Source of the DNA: Parietichytrium sp. I65-24A
Lineage: Eukaryota > Sar > Bigyra > Thraustochytrida > Thraustochytriidae
Assembly: GCA_012862575.1 (NCBI GenBank)
Contig: BLSF01000004.1
Span: 124,001-188,000, forward strand
Direction of reading: 5' to 3'
DNA: 64,000 nucleotides
Every line of letters begins with the position of its first letter. Position 1 is the stretch's first letter. Of the stretch, positions 22,493 to 33,920 are shown in pieces. The notes below the pieces were generated by a model, which was not told the DNA's origin, ran no database searches, and saw nothing but the letters and a program-made list of their open reading frames with translations. Both the position numbers and the translations under genes were made by a program.

Positions 22493-25077
22493 ATGTGCTT
22501 GATATAAACGTGCGCCAACCTGCACGGAATGCAGAGCGCCTTTGCGCAATATCGGAGCTCATTTTTGAGCATCTTCACTGCCTTTTCTTCTGATTTCTTG
22601 AAGTTCCTCTTCCCGGTTCTGTGATTCACGCCTTTTTGTTTCGGCTGTCAGCGGAGCAACGCCCAAAGCTCGAAAGAGCGCATTGCACGGCCCTTCCTAC
22701 TACAGACAGCATCACAACGAGAAAACCCCCGCTTTTGACTGTGATATTAAAGATAACTAATTTCCCAGCTTGGAAGATCTTTGACTCAGGCTGTGTCCGA
22801 CATTGCCCGATTCCTTGCGAGTCCGTGCTGTTCACGAACGCATTCATCCGGTGTCAATCCACAATCCACTCCATTCGACGAATTAATTATTTCCATGCTT
22901 CAGTATGGCACGTATCAGGACTCTACTAGCTAGCTAGCACTGATCTTGCTGTCAAGGGTAGATGGGACTAATTTACTGCCAATTTAGTGCTCGTGAACTA
23001 CCAGCGTTCTTAGGCGGAAGTGTGCGCTCAAACGCCAGTGCTTGGCGCTGACAGTGGCCAAACAGGCCAAACTGTGCGGAGATGGCGTTGTCATCAGCTC
23101 AGCAGCAGCTCCTCACAGCTCGTTCCAACCTTTCTTCACCCAGTGCGAGTCATGGTCCTGGTGGTAACTTACTCAGTAGCACTCACATGCCCGTCAGAAA
23201 GCAGCAGGGATTCCGAGCGGGTGCAAATGCCACTGGCGCCATTCGTACCCTCCTGCTTTACGCCTTCAATGTCGAGCTCTGTTTGGGGAGCCACTTGAGT
23301 TTCTGCAGACCGTTCTCGCCATCTTTCGTAGTATCATGCTATGCCGTGAATCAATCCTCCTCTGTGGACGCATCACTCCGATGTTAGCAGCTCAACTTGG
23401 TCCACGCACGCAGGGCCGGCCACATGGCCTTTTCCGTCGTCAGTCTGACCGTGGCGGCAGGCATTCCGGGACTTCAAAACCTGCGAGCTAACTGTACAGA
23501 ATGAGATAAGTTAAATTTACTCACAGTTGGGCAGGCACCAGCATGAGCATCAACATCGACAGCAGACGTGTCCATCGACGGCCCCGTGATGCCCTGACAA
23601 CACCCGAAGCGCACACCCCGAATGCTGTGCAGAGTACAGTGTAGCCCTGCTGTAGCCAACAAAGCGGTCTGCTTGCGTCAGGGGAGAGACAGAGAGAGAG
23701 AGAGAGAGACAGGGACGCCGGACGGTGGGGCCGCTTTGTGGTAGAAGAGTTGGCACAAATGGGCACAAATCTGGTTCCACTAGTTGGCGCTGTTCCCGTT
23801 TTTATGCGACCCTAAGATACGCGTGGCGAGCAATGCCTAGCGGGGCCCGCGTAGTGCAGCATCACCGGTCCGAAGTGTGCTAGTTCGTGACCTGTTTTCG
23901 TGATGCACTGTTAAGAATTACGTAGAGAGTGAATCGCATGGGTCATGTTCATTCGATGAGTTGCACTGTACAAAGAGGGGGGGGAAGGGAGTGTTTGAAA
24001 AGTGTTTGTGACTTTTTCTGTTCACTCTGTTCACGTTTTCGTGATCTCAGTCAATCACTACTGGGTGTGAACCAACTCTCAGTGAAAACGATGGGGCTGT
24101 AAGGAGACGCTTGATTTGAGTTGAACTTGAAAGGCAAGCTGTTGAAGGAGCTCTTACTGCCAGCTCTTCTGTATTGCAGTGCGCTGGAGTGCGAACCGCA
24201 ATGTTCGTGTTTGGTGGAATTGCGACGGCCAAGGTTTTTGGCTTCAGGATTGTCAATGCAATCAGTACACAAGGAAGGGTAAATTAAAGTTCATGGTAGA
24301 CATGTTGAACTGGTCAATTCTCGGCAGAGTGTAGTGTTCGAGAGTAGAGGAGCTTGGAGCTTTAGAAATTTGGAAAGATTTCAAAAGCCAGTGGAAATGA
24401 CCCAGAGTGGAAAGAGTACCGGTACGGAGTACGCCAGGCACCGAGCGTCGCCGAGCAAAAGTGGAACATCCGCCAGCATCACTCGATGGTGGCTCGGACG
24501 CAAATGCCACTTAGTGTGAATGCAAAATTTCATTTGCCTTCGGGCCTCTCTTGTTCATGAGCTCGCTGGGCACAAAACGCGAGCGAAGGTATGCCCCTGT
24601 CTGGAAGTCTGAGAATTAAGCAACATGATATTTCCTTACTTTGGAGTCCGAAATTCGGGGCGAATGGATCGCCCCCTCGCGATATAGCGGAAAATGTAAG
24701 TTCTGCTCGCCAAGCCGATAGGCGAGCTTTTTTTCAAGACACTTCGGTGTGAGAGCAGAGAAATTAATGTCTGGACAGTCTGGACTCACACTTTCTGCCG
24801 GGAATCATGGACAAGCGCCCTGCTCGTCAAGAAAATTTGTGCCCCGATTCGACGGTGATATACTACTGAGCACCATGCAAGTGAATCTGTACTCACCCGC
24901 CCGTGCCTTCCTGTTGAAGTCAGGAGACATAAGACTTTCCGTATCGAAGTGTGGAACTGTTGCTGATCAAGATATATCTTGAAAGATACTCGGAACCCCT
25001 GCTCCGCGCACTATGAACTCAATCTTCAGAGCTTCACCCAAACCAAACCAAATCAAACCAAATCAGAACCAAACAGC
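22493..25077. other. intergenic interval of 2.6 kb
   Basis: No convincing gene on either strand. A short (GA)n tract lies at about 23691-23709 and a G-run at about 23975. Upstream of 25 kb the sequence becomes CAAAC-rich and leads into the conserved protease leader. Confidence 0.5.
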
Positions 25078-25157
25078 AAACCCCAAACTCGAGCGAGCAA
25101 CAAAACAAGAAAGCAACCAAAGCGTCTGCTATCTGCTCCAATACAACCGTCGCAACA
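25078..25157 (+). promoter_or_regulatory. conserved 80-nt leader of protease copy 2
   Basis: The 80 bases before the ATG are identical by eye to those before copies 3 and 4 (30065-30144 and 36408-36487). They are A/C-rich and end CGCAACAATG. This is probably the 5' untranslated region and core initiation context of a highly expressed gene. No TATA box is obvious. Confidence 0.6.
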
Positions 25158-26837
25158 ATGAAAGTCGCAGTTCTTCTCGCTGGCCTTGTCGCCGCCAACG
25201 CCGAGTATGGCCCATCCAGGCGCGCTCTCGATCTCGTCGGCACCCAGGTCGAGCGCTCTTACATCGCCAAGACCACCTCCACTCTCTGCGACTCCGTCCG
25301 CGAGCAGATCAACCTCATCAAGCTCTCCATCGAGGGAACCGCTGTCTCCAACAGGGAGGTGGCTGCACGCTCCATGGTGATCAGCTCTTGCTTCATCAAC
25401 TTTTTGGGAAGCGAGTCGGTCGCTGCTGAGGTCGAAGCCCTCACTGGCGTCGAGTACGTTGAGGCAGACAACTATGTCGCCTCCACCGCGCCAGCAAGCT
25501 GGGGACTTGACCGTATTGACCAGACCAGCTTGCCACTCGACAACGCCGCTTACCAAGGATCCCCAAGCGGAGCTGGTGTCACCGTGTACATCATCGACAC
25601 TGGTATCAACAAGGCTCACGTTCAGTTCGGCTCCCGCTCCAGCTACGGAGAGAGCTTCGTCGACTCCGAGTCGACTGCCGAGGACCAGAACGGACACGGA
25701 ACTCACTGTGCTGGAACCATCGGAGGATCCAGCTACGGTGTGGCTCCAGGAGTCAACGTCGTCGGAGTCAAGGTTCTCAGCGGTGAGGGCTCTGGTACCG
25801 ACGCTGGTGTGATTAGCGGAATCGAGTGGGCAGCAAACAACGCTGTCGCTCCAGCTGTTCTCTCCATGTCCCTCGGAGGAAGCTACTCTGCTTCCATCAA
25901 CCAGGCAGTTCTTGAGGCTGCTGCCAAGGGCAACATCGTTGTCGTTGCTGCTGGTAACGAGAACCAGGACGCTTGCAGCACTTCTCCAGCATCTGCGGGA
26001 GGTAATGCACTCAGCACTGGTGTCATCTCCGTTGGTGCTACCGACTCCACCGATGCTCGCGCTTCCTACTCCAACTACGGAAGCTGCCTCGACATCTTTG
26101 CACCAGGAAGCTCCATCACCTCCGCATGGATTGGAAGCACCACTGCATCGAACACCATCTCTGGAACTTCCATGGCTACCCCACACGTTGCTGGCGCTGC
26201 TGCTGTGTTCCTCGCCAAGAATGGCATGGACAAGGCTGCTGCAATGGCTGACTTGCTCACCAACTTTCCAGTTTCCAACAAGGTGACCAGCCCAGGATCT
26301 GGTTCCCCAAACAAGCTCCTCCAGGTTTCCACCGCTTCTAGCCCAACCTCCCCACCAAGCCCAACTTCTTCCCCAGTGACCCAGCCAACCAAGACCCCAA
26401 CCACCCCACCAACCATGCCACCAACCACCACCTGGAGCTGCCCATCGTCCTGGTTTGGCGCTGATGACGGCTGCGACTGCGAGTGCGGAGGAGGCGACCC
26501 AGACTGCGACACCACCTACGACAAGCTTTACTGCAACGGAGACGCTGCAGCATCCAACGAGGTTTGCGACTTCGCAACCGATACCTGCAAGGTGGTGAGC
26601 AGCATGACCGCTGCTGACCTCGCATCCAGCGGCCGCACCAGCGCTTCTTACGAGAGCAAGAACGCTGACGAGTCCAACACCACCCTCATCGCAGTCGCCG
26701 CTGTGGGATCCGGCTGTGTTCTCATCGCTGCTGCTGCCCTCGTTGTGGCTGTCCGCAGGCGCAAAGCTTCCAACAAGGTGGACGAATTTTCTGTGAAAGC
26801 CACAGGCCCACAGGCAGTTGTGGTCAGGGACGTGTAA
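25158..26837 (+). CDS. membrane-anchored subtilisin-like serine protease, copy 2
   Basis: The protein is 559 residues with the same architecture as copy 1. It has a signal peptide (1-15) and a propeptide containing LCDSVREQINL. The S8 domain has D147 (VYIIDTGIN), H180 (NGHGTHCAG), N267 (AAGNEN) and S338 (GTSMATPHVAG). A Pro/Thr linker (391-425), one 8-cysteine domain (426-478), a membrane segment (about 510-533) and a basic tail ending AVVVRDV follow. All catalytic residues are present. Codon use is extremely biased, and the minus strand stays open over the whole gene as a by-product. The propeptide is almost identical to copies 3 and 4, and the sequence after the stop (CGGATGCTTTGCTGC) is shared with copy 3. 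It is the reference member for judging the gapped copies. Confidence 0.93.
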   Translation: MKVAVLLAGLVAANAEYGPSRRALDLVGTQVERSYIAKTTSTLCDSVREQINLIKLSIEGTAVSNREVAARSMVISSCFINFLGSESVAAEVEALTGVEYVEADNYVASTAPASWGLDRIDQTSLPLDNAAYQGSPSGAGVTVYIIDTGINKAHVQFGSRSSYGESFVDSESTAEDQNGHGTHCAGTIGGSSYGVAPGVNVVGVKVLSGEGSGTDAGVISGIEWAANNAVAPAVLSMSLGGSYSASINQAVLEAAAKGNIVVVAAGNENQDACSTSPASAGGNALSTGVISVGATDSTDARASYSNYGSCLDIFAPGSSITSAWIGSTTASNTISGTSMATPHVAGAAAVFLAKNGMDKAAAMADLLTNFPVSNKVTSPGSGSPNKLLQVSTASSPTSPPSPTSSPVTQPTKTPTTPPTMPPTTTWSCPSSWFGADDGCDCECGGGDPDCDTTYDKLYCNGDAAASNEVCDFATDTCKVVSSMTAADLASSGRTSASYESKNADESNTTLIAVAAVGSGCVLIAAAALVVAVRRRKASNKVDEFSVKATGPQAVVVRDV

Positions 26838-29800
26838 GCTACTGTGAACTCGGATGCTTTGCTGCTTCCAATGTGTTCTTTCGTTCCCAACCACAGCTTG
26901 TTCTTTGCACGCGGCAAATCTTCTTTGCCTTCGGGTGAGCAATAATCTTAATCATGTTTTGTTGTTTCTCAAAATATTAACTATGTAGTCTTTTTCCCAC
27001 GTGCTTCTTCTTCAGCAGAAAATACCAAACCTTGGCCAATGACTTGGACGAAAGTAGTTGCGTAGCTGGATGTCCTTTGGGTCGCCCAGGACACCGTTAC
27101 TGCGGTATGGACCATGCGCAGAAATCTTTGGAAAGGAAATTAGAAACCAAGGGAACAAACCTGAATTTAGAATTTAAAATTTAGAATTTAGAATTCAGAG
27201 TTCTCACTGAACAGAAACTCACTGTCAGAATTCTACGCACTTGCATGCGGCATTTGCTCAGCAAAAGTGTTTTCGCAAGTCCGTTGCCGGTAAGATACAC
27301 TTGGCAACACTGGCCGCTAATCAATCATCACTAGCTACTAATACTATTACTCCGAGTCGCTAACTGTTGAACCCGTTTCACACCTCGCGACTTCTCGATG
27401 TGAATTTCGAACCTTCACCTGGTCTACTGCTACAGAGCTTTTTACGAACAACGATGATGATACCTCGCAGTGTGCGATTAGATTTTACAATAAACAGAAG
27501 TTAGAAGTTAGAAATTAGGTGCACACCGAAGCAAGCCTTGCGGGTAGTCTGGTAGAGAGGAAATGTGAAAGTGGAAGCGTGAAAATAGTGAAAATACTTG
27601 GAACTTGTATTGTGTGATAGAAAAGGTTCAACCCACGAGCAAGGATCTCCGAGCGTGCGAGCGGGCCTTAGGGAGAAAGCTGCGCCAGTGGTATGATAAC
27701 AGCTCGGTGAGGGTGTGACGAGGTGCGACCTCGGCGTCGAGGCTCGCCGCAAGATTCCGGGACTCCGGGGCTGACTGCGAGCACACAATGAACTCGATGT
27801 GCCGGATTCGATACATGAGCACATGGCATCTGCGAGTTGGAGCATGTTGGAGCACTAGGAAGGACTGACTGACGCCTGCTCCTTCGCCACTGTGGCTCAA
27901 GCCGTCGCCAGCTTTTGGCGCCACCCCGCTGCGGTCCGACGAACTAAACGAACTCGGAGCTTGCCAGTTGCCAAGATCACCCACCCCTCTGGTATCCAGC
28001 GGCTAGCAACTCGTATCACGCACACTTTTTGGTGCACTTTTGGGGGACAACTTGGTGCCGTGATTTATCCCTGACTGGTGCAAAGTCACACAAGCTCCCG
28101 TACCGCGACCCGTAACCAGCCGCTAGCGCCCTGCCTGCCTTTGGACTGCCACTGGCTTAAAACGCTGGCGTCGGGTTGTCTCGGCTGTCCCTGAGAAATT
28201 TGTGATCTTGCCATCCGATGAAAAGTTATGTATGGAATAGACTCAGTCTTTGGTCAGGGCTAGTGGCAAGCTCTAGAAACGGAGCGAAATTGCACCGTGA
28301 ATCTCAGAGTTGGTTGCGTTCGGTTTGAGCCAAGTGTCCAGAATGATCTTTCATCTTTCATCACACTGCCCAGGCGTAAGTTTTAAAACTTTCATGCCAA
28401 GACATGTGCCCAGACATGCCAGACTTTCGGCACTCTCGGCACTCTCGGCACCGCCATGAACGATCTCGATTCTTGCGATTGCAGGATTTTCTGTCTCAAG
28501 GCTTGCTTGGAGCCCAACGGTTCCCGTTCTCGAGAGCCGAGGGAGTTGGAGCATTGTGTCCCTGGCACTGTCTGTGAGTAGTAGGCCAAGGACGAAAAGG
28601 TTGGCGCAATAACTCAGCAGCCTTGAGGCTGGTCCCGCGGTGCAGCTACGAGCAGGACAACTCTGCCCCAATCTGAGCGGAGCTCATGAGAGGCCCGGTG
28701 AAGGTACAAAAAGGGTGAGATAGGAATGGTTGTTCTTTCATCCGCCCAGTGCGAATATCCCCGGAGACATAGCTTTTGCTTTATCAACTCTAAGCGTCGG
28801 AAACGTTTCCCCAGCAGTGCTAGTACTAATGAACACACTATCTATGGCCATGCGTAGGTAGCAGCATCTCCCTCTAAAGCAGTGCAAGCAACCCTGCAAT
28901 GCTCGGTGCGATCAGTATCCGACTAACTCCAAGCAAATCTGACGCTGGCACACCATGTGGCCTTCACAAGAAAGACGAAGGGGGGGTTGGGGGGGTTGGT
29001 GCTACTCGCTAAGGCCAAGCACAGCACCTTTTGCTTTTCAACCGGAATGTGAAAAGATGCTGGCATTGCCTGCCCTTACATGATGACCAGAGATAGCACG
29101 AAGGGCAACGTCGAATCAGCGTTTGCCCGGTCCGTTCTCGGCACGTGCTGCCCAGTTGCTCTTCTGACGTATGCCCCTTCCAAGAGCCCTGCCAAATAAT
29201 CAAGTCTTCTACTTTTGGGTATATCAGTTGAAAGTGCTCCCATCACTTTTCAACTCGAGAAGGCCGGAGCCAGAGAAAGTAAAACCCATCTTTGATTGAT
29301 GAATTCGACCTCAGCAACGCCGTGCCAATCTTCACACTGGCCGGCGTCCCAGTGACGATTTGCGTTTCAAACCTGACAGCTGATTATTAACACTTCGAAC
29401 CCATCACACAACTCTGCAGAGTCAACACCAATTTGGTGGCTTTGAATGTCGTCAGAGTGGCTCGGCGTCAAGTGCGCTAGAGCTCGATCGCGAACCGGTG
29501 ATGCAACTAGAATTCTGACCATCACATTGCACAACTCATGTGATTTGACCTTCTATCCTTCACTTGGTATCCTGGATTGCTGCCGTGAATATGGCAAGCA
29601 TCTGTCGTCGCCTATTCGCCAGCCAGCACTGTTAGACTTGTCGCTCGCATTTCATATCTCGTTTGAAATTTGTATCCCGCTATAAAGTTCATAGAGGCGA
29701 CAGACGTGGAACTCTGTCACTTGGCATGTTCGAATACTCAGGAGTTGCATTCGGACACTCGAGTGATCGTCATCGGCAAGTTCGTCTCATCCTGCGAAAA

Positions 29801-30064
29801 ACCCTACAAGAAGGATTTGTGCCACTTTGCAATCAAAGATCTCATCTACAAACAAATCACGCCTGTTAGGCTTTTGCTCGCCTTCTTTTTTGAACAAAGT
29901 TCGCCTGCATTGCCCATCTTGTCCACCGTCTCGGTTCTAGCGAGCTTCTAGACCAAATGTCAATCTGAGTCTGCTGTCTGCACAGTTCCCTCCTTTCTGT
30001 CAACAACACTTGCTCGAACAAAGGCCAAGGCCAAACCAGAACCAAGCAGCAAACAGCAAACAAC
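26838..30064. other. intergenic interval of 3.2 kb before protease copy 3
   Basis: No supported gene. It includes an A/T-rich AATTTAGAATTT repeat (about 27163-27200) and G-runs at 28980-28998. From about 29.1 kb it contains upstream sequence related to 35.4 kb (first weakly, around CGGTCCGTTCTCGGCA). From about 29.69 kb the match to about 36.03 kb is close, so the protease's upstream region was duplicated with the gene. Confidence 0.55.
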
Positions 30065-30446
30065 AAACCCCAAACTCGAGCGAGCAACAAAACAAGAAAG
30101 CAACCAAAGCGTCTGCTATCTGCTCCAATACAACCGTCGCAACAATGAAAGTCGCAGTTCTTCTCGCTGCCCTTGTCGCCGCCAACGCCGAGTATGGCCC
30201 ATCCAGGCGCGCTCTCGATCTCGCCGGCACCCAGGTCGAGCGCTCTTACATCGCCAAGACCACCTCCACTCTCTGCGACTCCGTCCGCGAGCAGATCAAC
30301 CTCATCAAGCTCTCCATCGAGGGAACCGCTGTCTCCAACAGGGAGGTGGCTGCACGCTCCATGGTGATCAGCTCTTGCTTCATCAACTTTTTGGGAAGCG
30401 AGTCGGTCGCTGCTGAGGTCGAAGCCCTCACTGGCGTCGAGTACGT
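29693..30446 (+). repeat. segmental repeat, unit A (upstream region and first exon part of protease copy 3)
   Basis: It matches 36037-36789. Scattered mismatches occur in the first about 200 bases (for example GTGGAACTC/GTTGAACTT). I see none in the last several hundred bases, including all 302 coding bases before the gap. Confidence 0.85.
30065..30144 (+). promoter_or_regulatory. conserved 80-nt leader of protease copy 3
   Basis: Identical by eye to the leaders of copies 2 and 4. It is A/C-rich and directly precedes ATG 30145. Confidence 0.6.
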
Positions 30447-30866
30447 NCACCAACCACCACCTGGAGCTGCCCATCGTCCTGGTTTGGCACTGATGACGGC
30501 TGCGACTGCGAGTGCGGAGGAGGCGACCCAGACTGCGACACCACCTACGACAAGCTTTACTGCAACGGAAACTCTGCTGGATCCAACGAGGTTTGCGACT
30601 TCGCTACCGATACCTGCAAGGTGGTGAGCAGCATGACCGCTGCTGACCTCGCATCCAGCGGCCGCACCAGCGCTTCTTACGAGAGCAAGAACGCTGACGA
30701 GTCCAACAGCACCCTCATCGCAGTCGCCGCTGTGGGATCCGGCTGTGTTCTCATCGCTGCTGCTGCCCTCGTCGTGGCTGTCCGCAGGCGCAACGCTTCC
30801 AGCAAAGTGGATGAGTTCTCTGTGAGAGCCACTGGCCCACAGGCAGTTGTGGTCAGGGACGTGTAA
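30145..30866 (+). CDS. subtilisin-like protease, copy 3, interrupted by an assembly gap
   Basis: The first 302 coding bases (residues 1-100: signal peptide and propeptide to LTGVEY) run into a single N at 30447. Sequence resumes in the last part of the gene: PTTTWSCPSSW, one 8-cysteine domain (with NSAGSNEVC, like copy 1), a membrane segment and a tail ending AVVVRDV, stop at 30866. Compared with copy 2, about 960 bp are missing: the entire S8 catalytic domain and linker. The one-base N is a gap marker, so this is probably an intact gene in the organism rather than a truncated one. The two halves are not in frame as written. Whether the two ends belong to the same gene copy cannot be told from this window. 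Confidence 0.75.
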
Positions 30867-31817
30867 GCTATTGTGAAACTCGGATGCTTTGCTGCTTCCA
30901 ATGTGTTCTTTCGTTCCCAACCAGTTGTATGTTCTTTGAAGAATGCGACAAGATAGCCCGTGTGACTCTTCTTGTCTTTTGCAACAACTTGAGCAAAAAT
31001 TCGTCCCATACTTCATTGAATCGATAACATTTTAATTTCGTTCTTCTCTTTTCTCTTCCTTATTCTTATCTTTTCGACAGAATCCATCGCAAACCTTGAG
31101 AAAGAGCCTGTCTACGTTCGATGACAAGTGACGAACCATTTTTTGCAGCATTCCATCATCTCGCTTTCTTCCACCCTACCTTTCAATAGGGTTTGTTTGC
31201 GCTGCACTTCGTGGCTTTCTTATGCTTTCTTCGTGCACAAGATTATGCGGAACCCGCAAACTTCTCGTGTTTTTATCTGCAGGTACTTCTGCCACAATCA
31301 GAATCTCAACGTTGGTTACCATGGGGTCTGGCTGCGTTTATTAAACTTGCTATCATATGCTTTAAGTTTGAAGGCTCCGCGAAAAAGTGCTATTCTTCTT
31401 CGCAAAAACAAAAAGAAAGTTGGCACCCGGTGTCTGTAAACAGTACCGGATTTCCCCGGGAAATTTTGGAACCGAAGAATTTTGGAACCTTAAAAATCTT
31501 CAGTCTGAGAATTTTGGCTTATCCCGCTCAGCGAAAAACCTTCAAAACCGGTGTCGGCAGCGATTTTCGTTCGCTCGTACACCGAGAAATGTGCCTACAG
31601 AGGACTGTGTTCCCCGGGAGCTAATCAAACACAGTAGAAAATTGAACTGTTTAGATGCTGAAATGCTTTTTTTCTGGTTTTCGAACCTCTGTTTCATGTT
31701 GTTGAACTTCCCGACGAGTTTTTCCGTTGAGACGGCCACTTCGGAGTCCTCTTCACTTTCGCCAAATGACAACTGAGCGCGACAAGTAAAGAGCTCGAGA
31801 TCAGGTTTCGAGGTGAG
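30772..31817. repeat. 1.05-kb repeat, first unit
   Basis: It runs from the last about 95 coding bases of protease copy 3 through its 3' flank to just before the N at 31818. It is about 99 percent identical to 31819-32859 (offset 1047); by eye there are five or six substitutions and one 4-base indel (TAAA). The 3' 280 bases carry the end of the minus-strand decayed gene described at 32589-33920. Confidence 0.9.
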
Positions 31818-31818
31818 N

Positions 31819-31913
31819 TCGTGGCTGTCCGCAGGCGCAACGCTTCCAGCAAAGTGGATGAGTTCTCTGTGAGAGCCACTGGCCCACAGGCAGTTGTGGT
31901 CAGGGACGTGTAA
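31819..31913 (+). pseudogene. 3' terminal fragment of a subtilisin-like protease gene
   Basis: It encodes only the end of the membrane segment and the cytosolic tail, with the same residues as copy 3 (RRRNASSKVDEF... VVVRDV). It begins directly after an assembly gap, so it may be the end of a fifth gene copy or a duplicate of copy 3. Confidence 0.7.
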
Positions 31914-32859
31914 GCTATTGTGAAACTCGGATGCTTTGCTGCTTCCAATGTGTTCTTTCGTTCCCAACCAGTTGTATGTTCTTTGAAGAATGCGACAAGA
32001 TAGCCCGTGTGACTCTTCTTGTCTTTTGCAACAACTTGAGCAAAAATTCGTCCCATACTTCATTGAATCGATAACATTTTAATTTCGTTCTTCTCTTTTC
32101 TCTTCCTTATTCTTATCTTTTCGACAGAATCCATCGCAAACCTTGAGAAAGAGCCTGTCTACGTTCGATGACAAGTGACGAACCATTTTTTGCAGCATTC
32201 CATCATCTCGCTTTCTTCCACCCTACCTTCCAATAGGGTTTGTTTGCGCTGCACTTCGTGGCTTTCTTATGCTTTCTTCGTGCACAAGATTATGCGGAAC
32301 CCGCAAACTTCTCGTGTTTTTATCTGCAGGTACTTCTGCCACAATCAGAATCTCAACGTTGGTTACCATGGGGTCTGGCTGCGTTTATTAAACTTGCTAT
32401 CACATGCTTTAAGTTTGAAGGCTCTGCGAAAAAGTGCTATTCTTCTTCGCAAAAACAAAAAGAAAGTTGGCACCCGGTGTCTGTAAACAGTACCGGATTT
32501 CCCCGGGAAATTTTGGAACCGAAGAATTTTGGAACCTTAAAAATCTTCAGTCTGAGAATTTTGGCTTATTCCGCTCAGCGAAAAACCTTCAAAACCGGTG
32601 TCGGCAGCGATTTTCGTTCGCTCGTACACCGAGAAATGTGCCTACAGAGGACTGCGTTCCCCGGGAGCTAATCAAACACAGTAGAAAATTGAACTGTTTA
32701 GATGCTGAAATGCTTTTTTTCTGGTTTTCGAACCTCTGTTTCATGTTGTTGAACTTCCCGACGAGTTTTTCCGTTGAGACGGCCACTTCGGAGTCCTCTT
32801 CACTTTCGCCAAATGACAACTGAGCGCGACAAGAGCTCGAGATCAGGTTTCGAGGTGAG
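31819..32859. repeat. 1.05-kb repeat, second unit
   Basis: It starts abruptly at TCGTGGCTGTCCGC inside the membrane-segment coding sequence of a protease and repeats the first unit. It then continues into unique sequence. It carries a headless protease 3' end (31819-31913, ending VVVRDV). It is either an unmerged overlap of two contig ends, allelic variants, or a true tandem duplication. Confidence 0.9.
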
Positions 32860-33920
32860 CGTGGATTTCTCTGCGCCAGTAACCTCGAGTTTCTTGTGCT
32901 TGTCGATGAGATCTTGCAATACCTTCTTGTACTGGGCCGGGAAAACTGCTTTCTTTCATCGCTTTGCTCCTCTCGTTTGCCGGGCCACGGCGTCATCTCT
33001 GTCGCTTCCGCTGCCTTCCACTATACCAAAGCCAATGTCGTCCGCCTCCATTAAAACATCGTCGCGCCTCGTGGCTGCTGCACTCGTTTTCTTCTGCTTG
33101 AACAGCTGCGTGGTTTGTGACCGAATGCCATTCTCTCCCGGCAAACTGTCCCGACCAGGATATCTCTCCCAAAGATTCTGGAGTCATTTTGATGGCCCCA
33201 TCTTGAAGGTCTTGTCCGCCACGCCGACCTCAAAGAATTCCTGGATGTCCTTCTTGTATGCACTTATATAGCAAGAGCCGTTTCGCGCAGCACCTGTGCG
33301 CGACCTGCTTCGAAGCCTTCTTCGTATGTGCCCTCTCGACCTCCTCTTTGAATCGGTTCTTTTCGATAGCTGCTGTGCTCAGCAATTTAGCTTCTCGAGC
33401 TTTGGCACATTTCTCGATGACACTCTCCTTGTCTTTGCTTCCTTTGGGCCTGCCGCGCTTGCGAGTGGCTTTATTCGAAATGTCAACACCATCACATTCC
33501 AACTCACGAATACGGCAGGCGCCACAATCGCATCATTTCCGCTTGCAACAGGGCCCAGGCTTGACCTGTTCTGTCTGTCAGGCAATCCCACCAAATTCGC
33601 TCCATTCTATTGTCTTTACATGTCTTGACAAACCTTGGCGGGCTCCTCGCACTTCTCGAATTCACGCAAAAGCGAATTCGCGTCCAAGTCCTCTAAGAAG
33701 GAAGTCGAGTTAGAGCGATTCACCTTTCGTACCCAAACTGGTGCGCGCCCATTGTTAATGAGGAAGGTTATGTATGGTCTTACAGAGCTCAGTAACACAA
33801 GTAACATCCGACATGCCACAACTAAGGCTGTATATGCACCTATGGATGAATACTGGGAGCTACTGTGGGTTTTTTGAGAGAAGCAGAGTGAGAGTTTGAG
33901 GCCAGTTTGATAGCACATTC
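32589..33920 (-). pseudogene. decayed AT-hook protein gene, possibly transposon-derived
   Basis: Reading the minus strand from 33920 down, coding-like stretches follow each other in changing frames with at least three stops. They are: APVWVRKVNRSNSTSFLEDL (about 33.75 kb); a Cys-containing stretch (CDCGACRIRELECD); a classic AT-hook RKRGRPKGSKDK (about 33.45 kb); a Lys/Glu-rich helix region; YKKDIQEFFEVGVADKTFKM (about 33.2 kb); QNLWERYPGRDSLPGENG and an acidic region (about 33.1 kb); VFPAQYKKVLQDLIDKHKKL (about 32.9 kb); and SEEDSEVAVSTEKLVGKFNN with a coiled-coil end (about 32.75 kb). The order suggests one former protein of roughly 400 residues with DNA-binding features. I do not recognise a transposase catalytic core. 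It could be a domesticated or non-autonomous element protein. It is broken as it stands. Confidence 0.45.

Noticed and set aside
25053-26942. Full-length antisense open frame over protease copy 2 (629 codons)
   Set aside because: It is the mirror of biased codons on the real strand; it has no ATG-led signal, no domain, and reads low-complexity Ser/Gly/Asp. The plus strand has a complete subtilisin.
30145-30866. Protease copy 3 as a natural protease-less fusion of propeptide and cysteine-rich domain
   Set aside because: The junction is an N, the halves are out of frame, and copy 4 breaks at the same base; an assembly gap explains it better.
31128-31624. Plus-strand frames in the 1.05-kb repeat, present in both copies
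   Set aside because: Their conservation comes from the DNA repeat itself. They lie in the protease 3' flank and opposite the decayed AT-hook gene.
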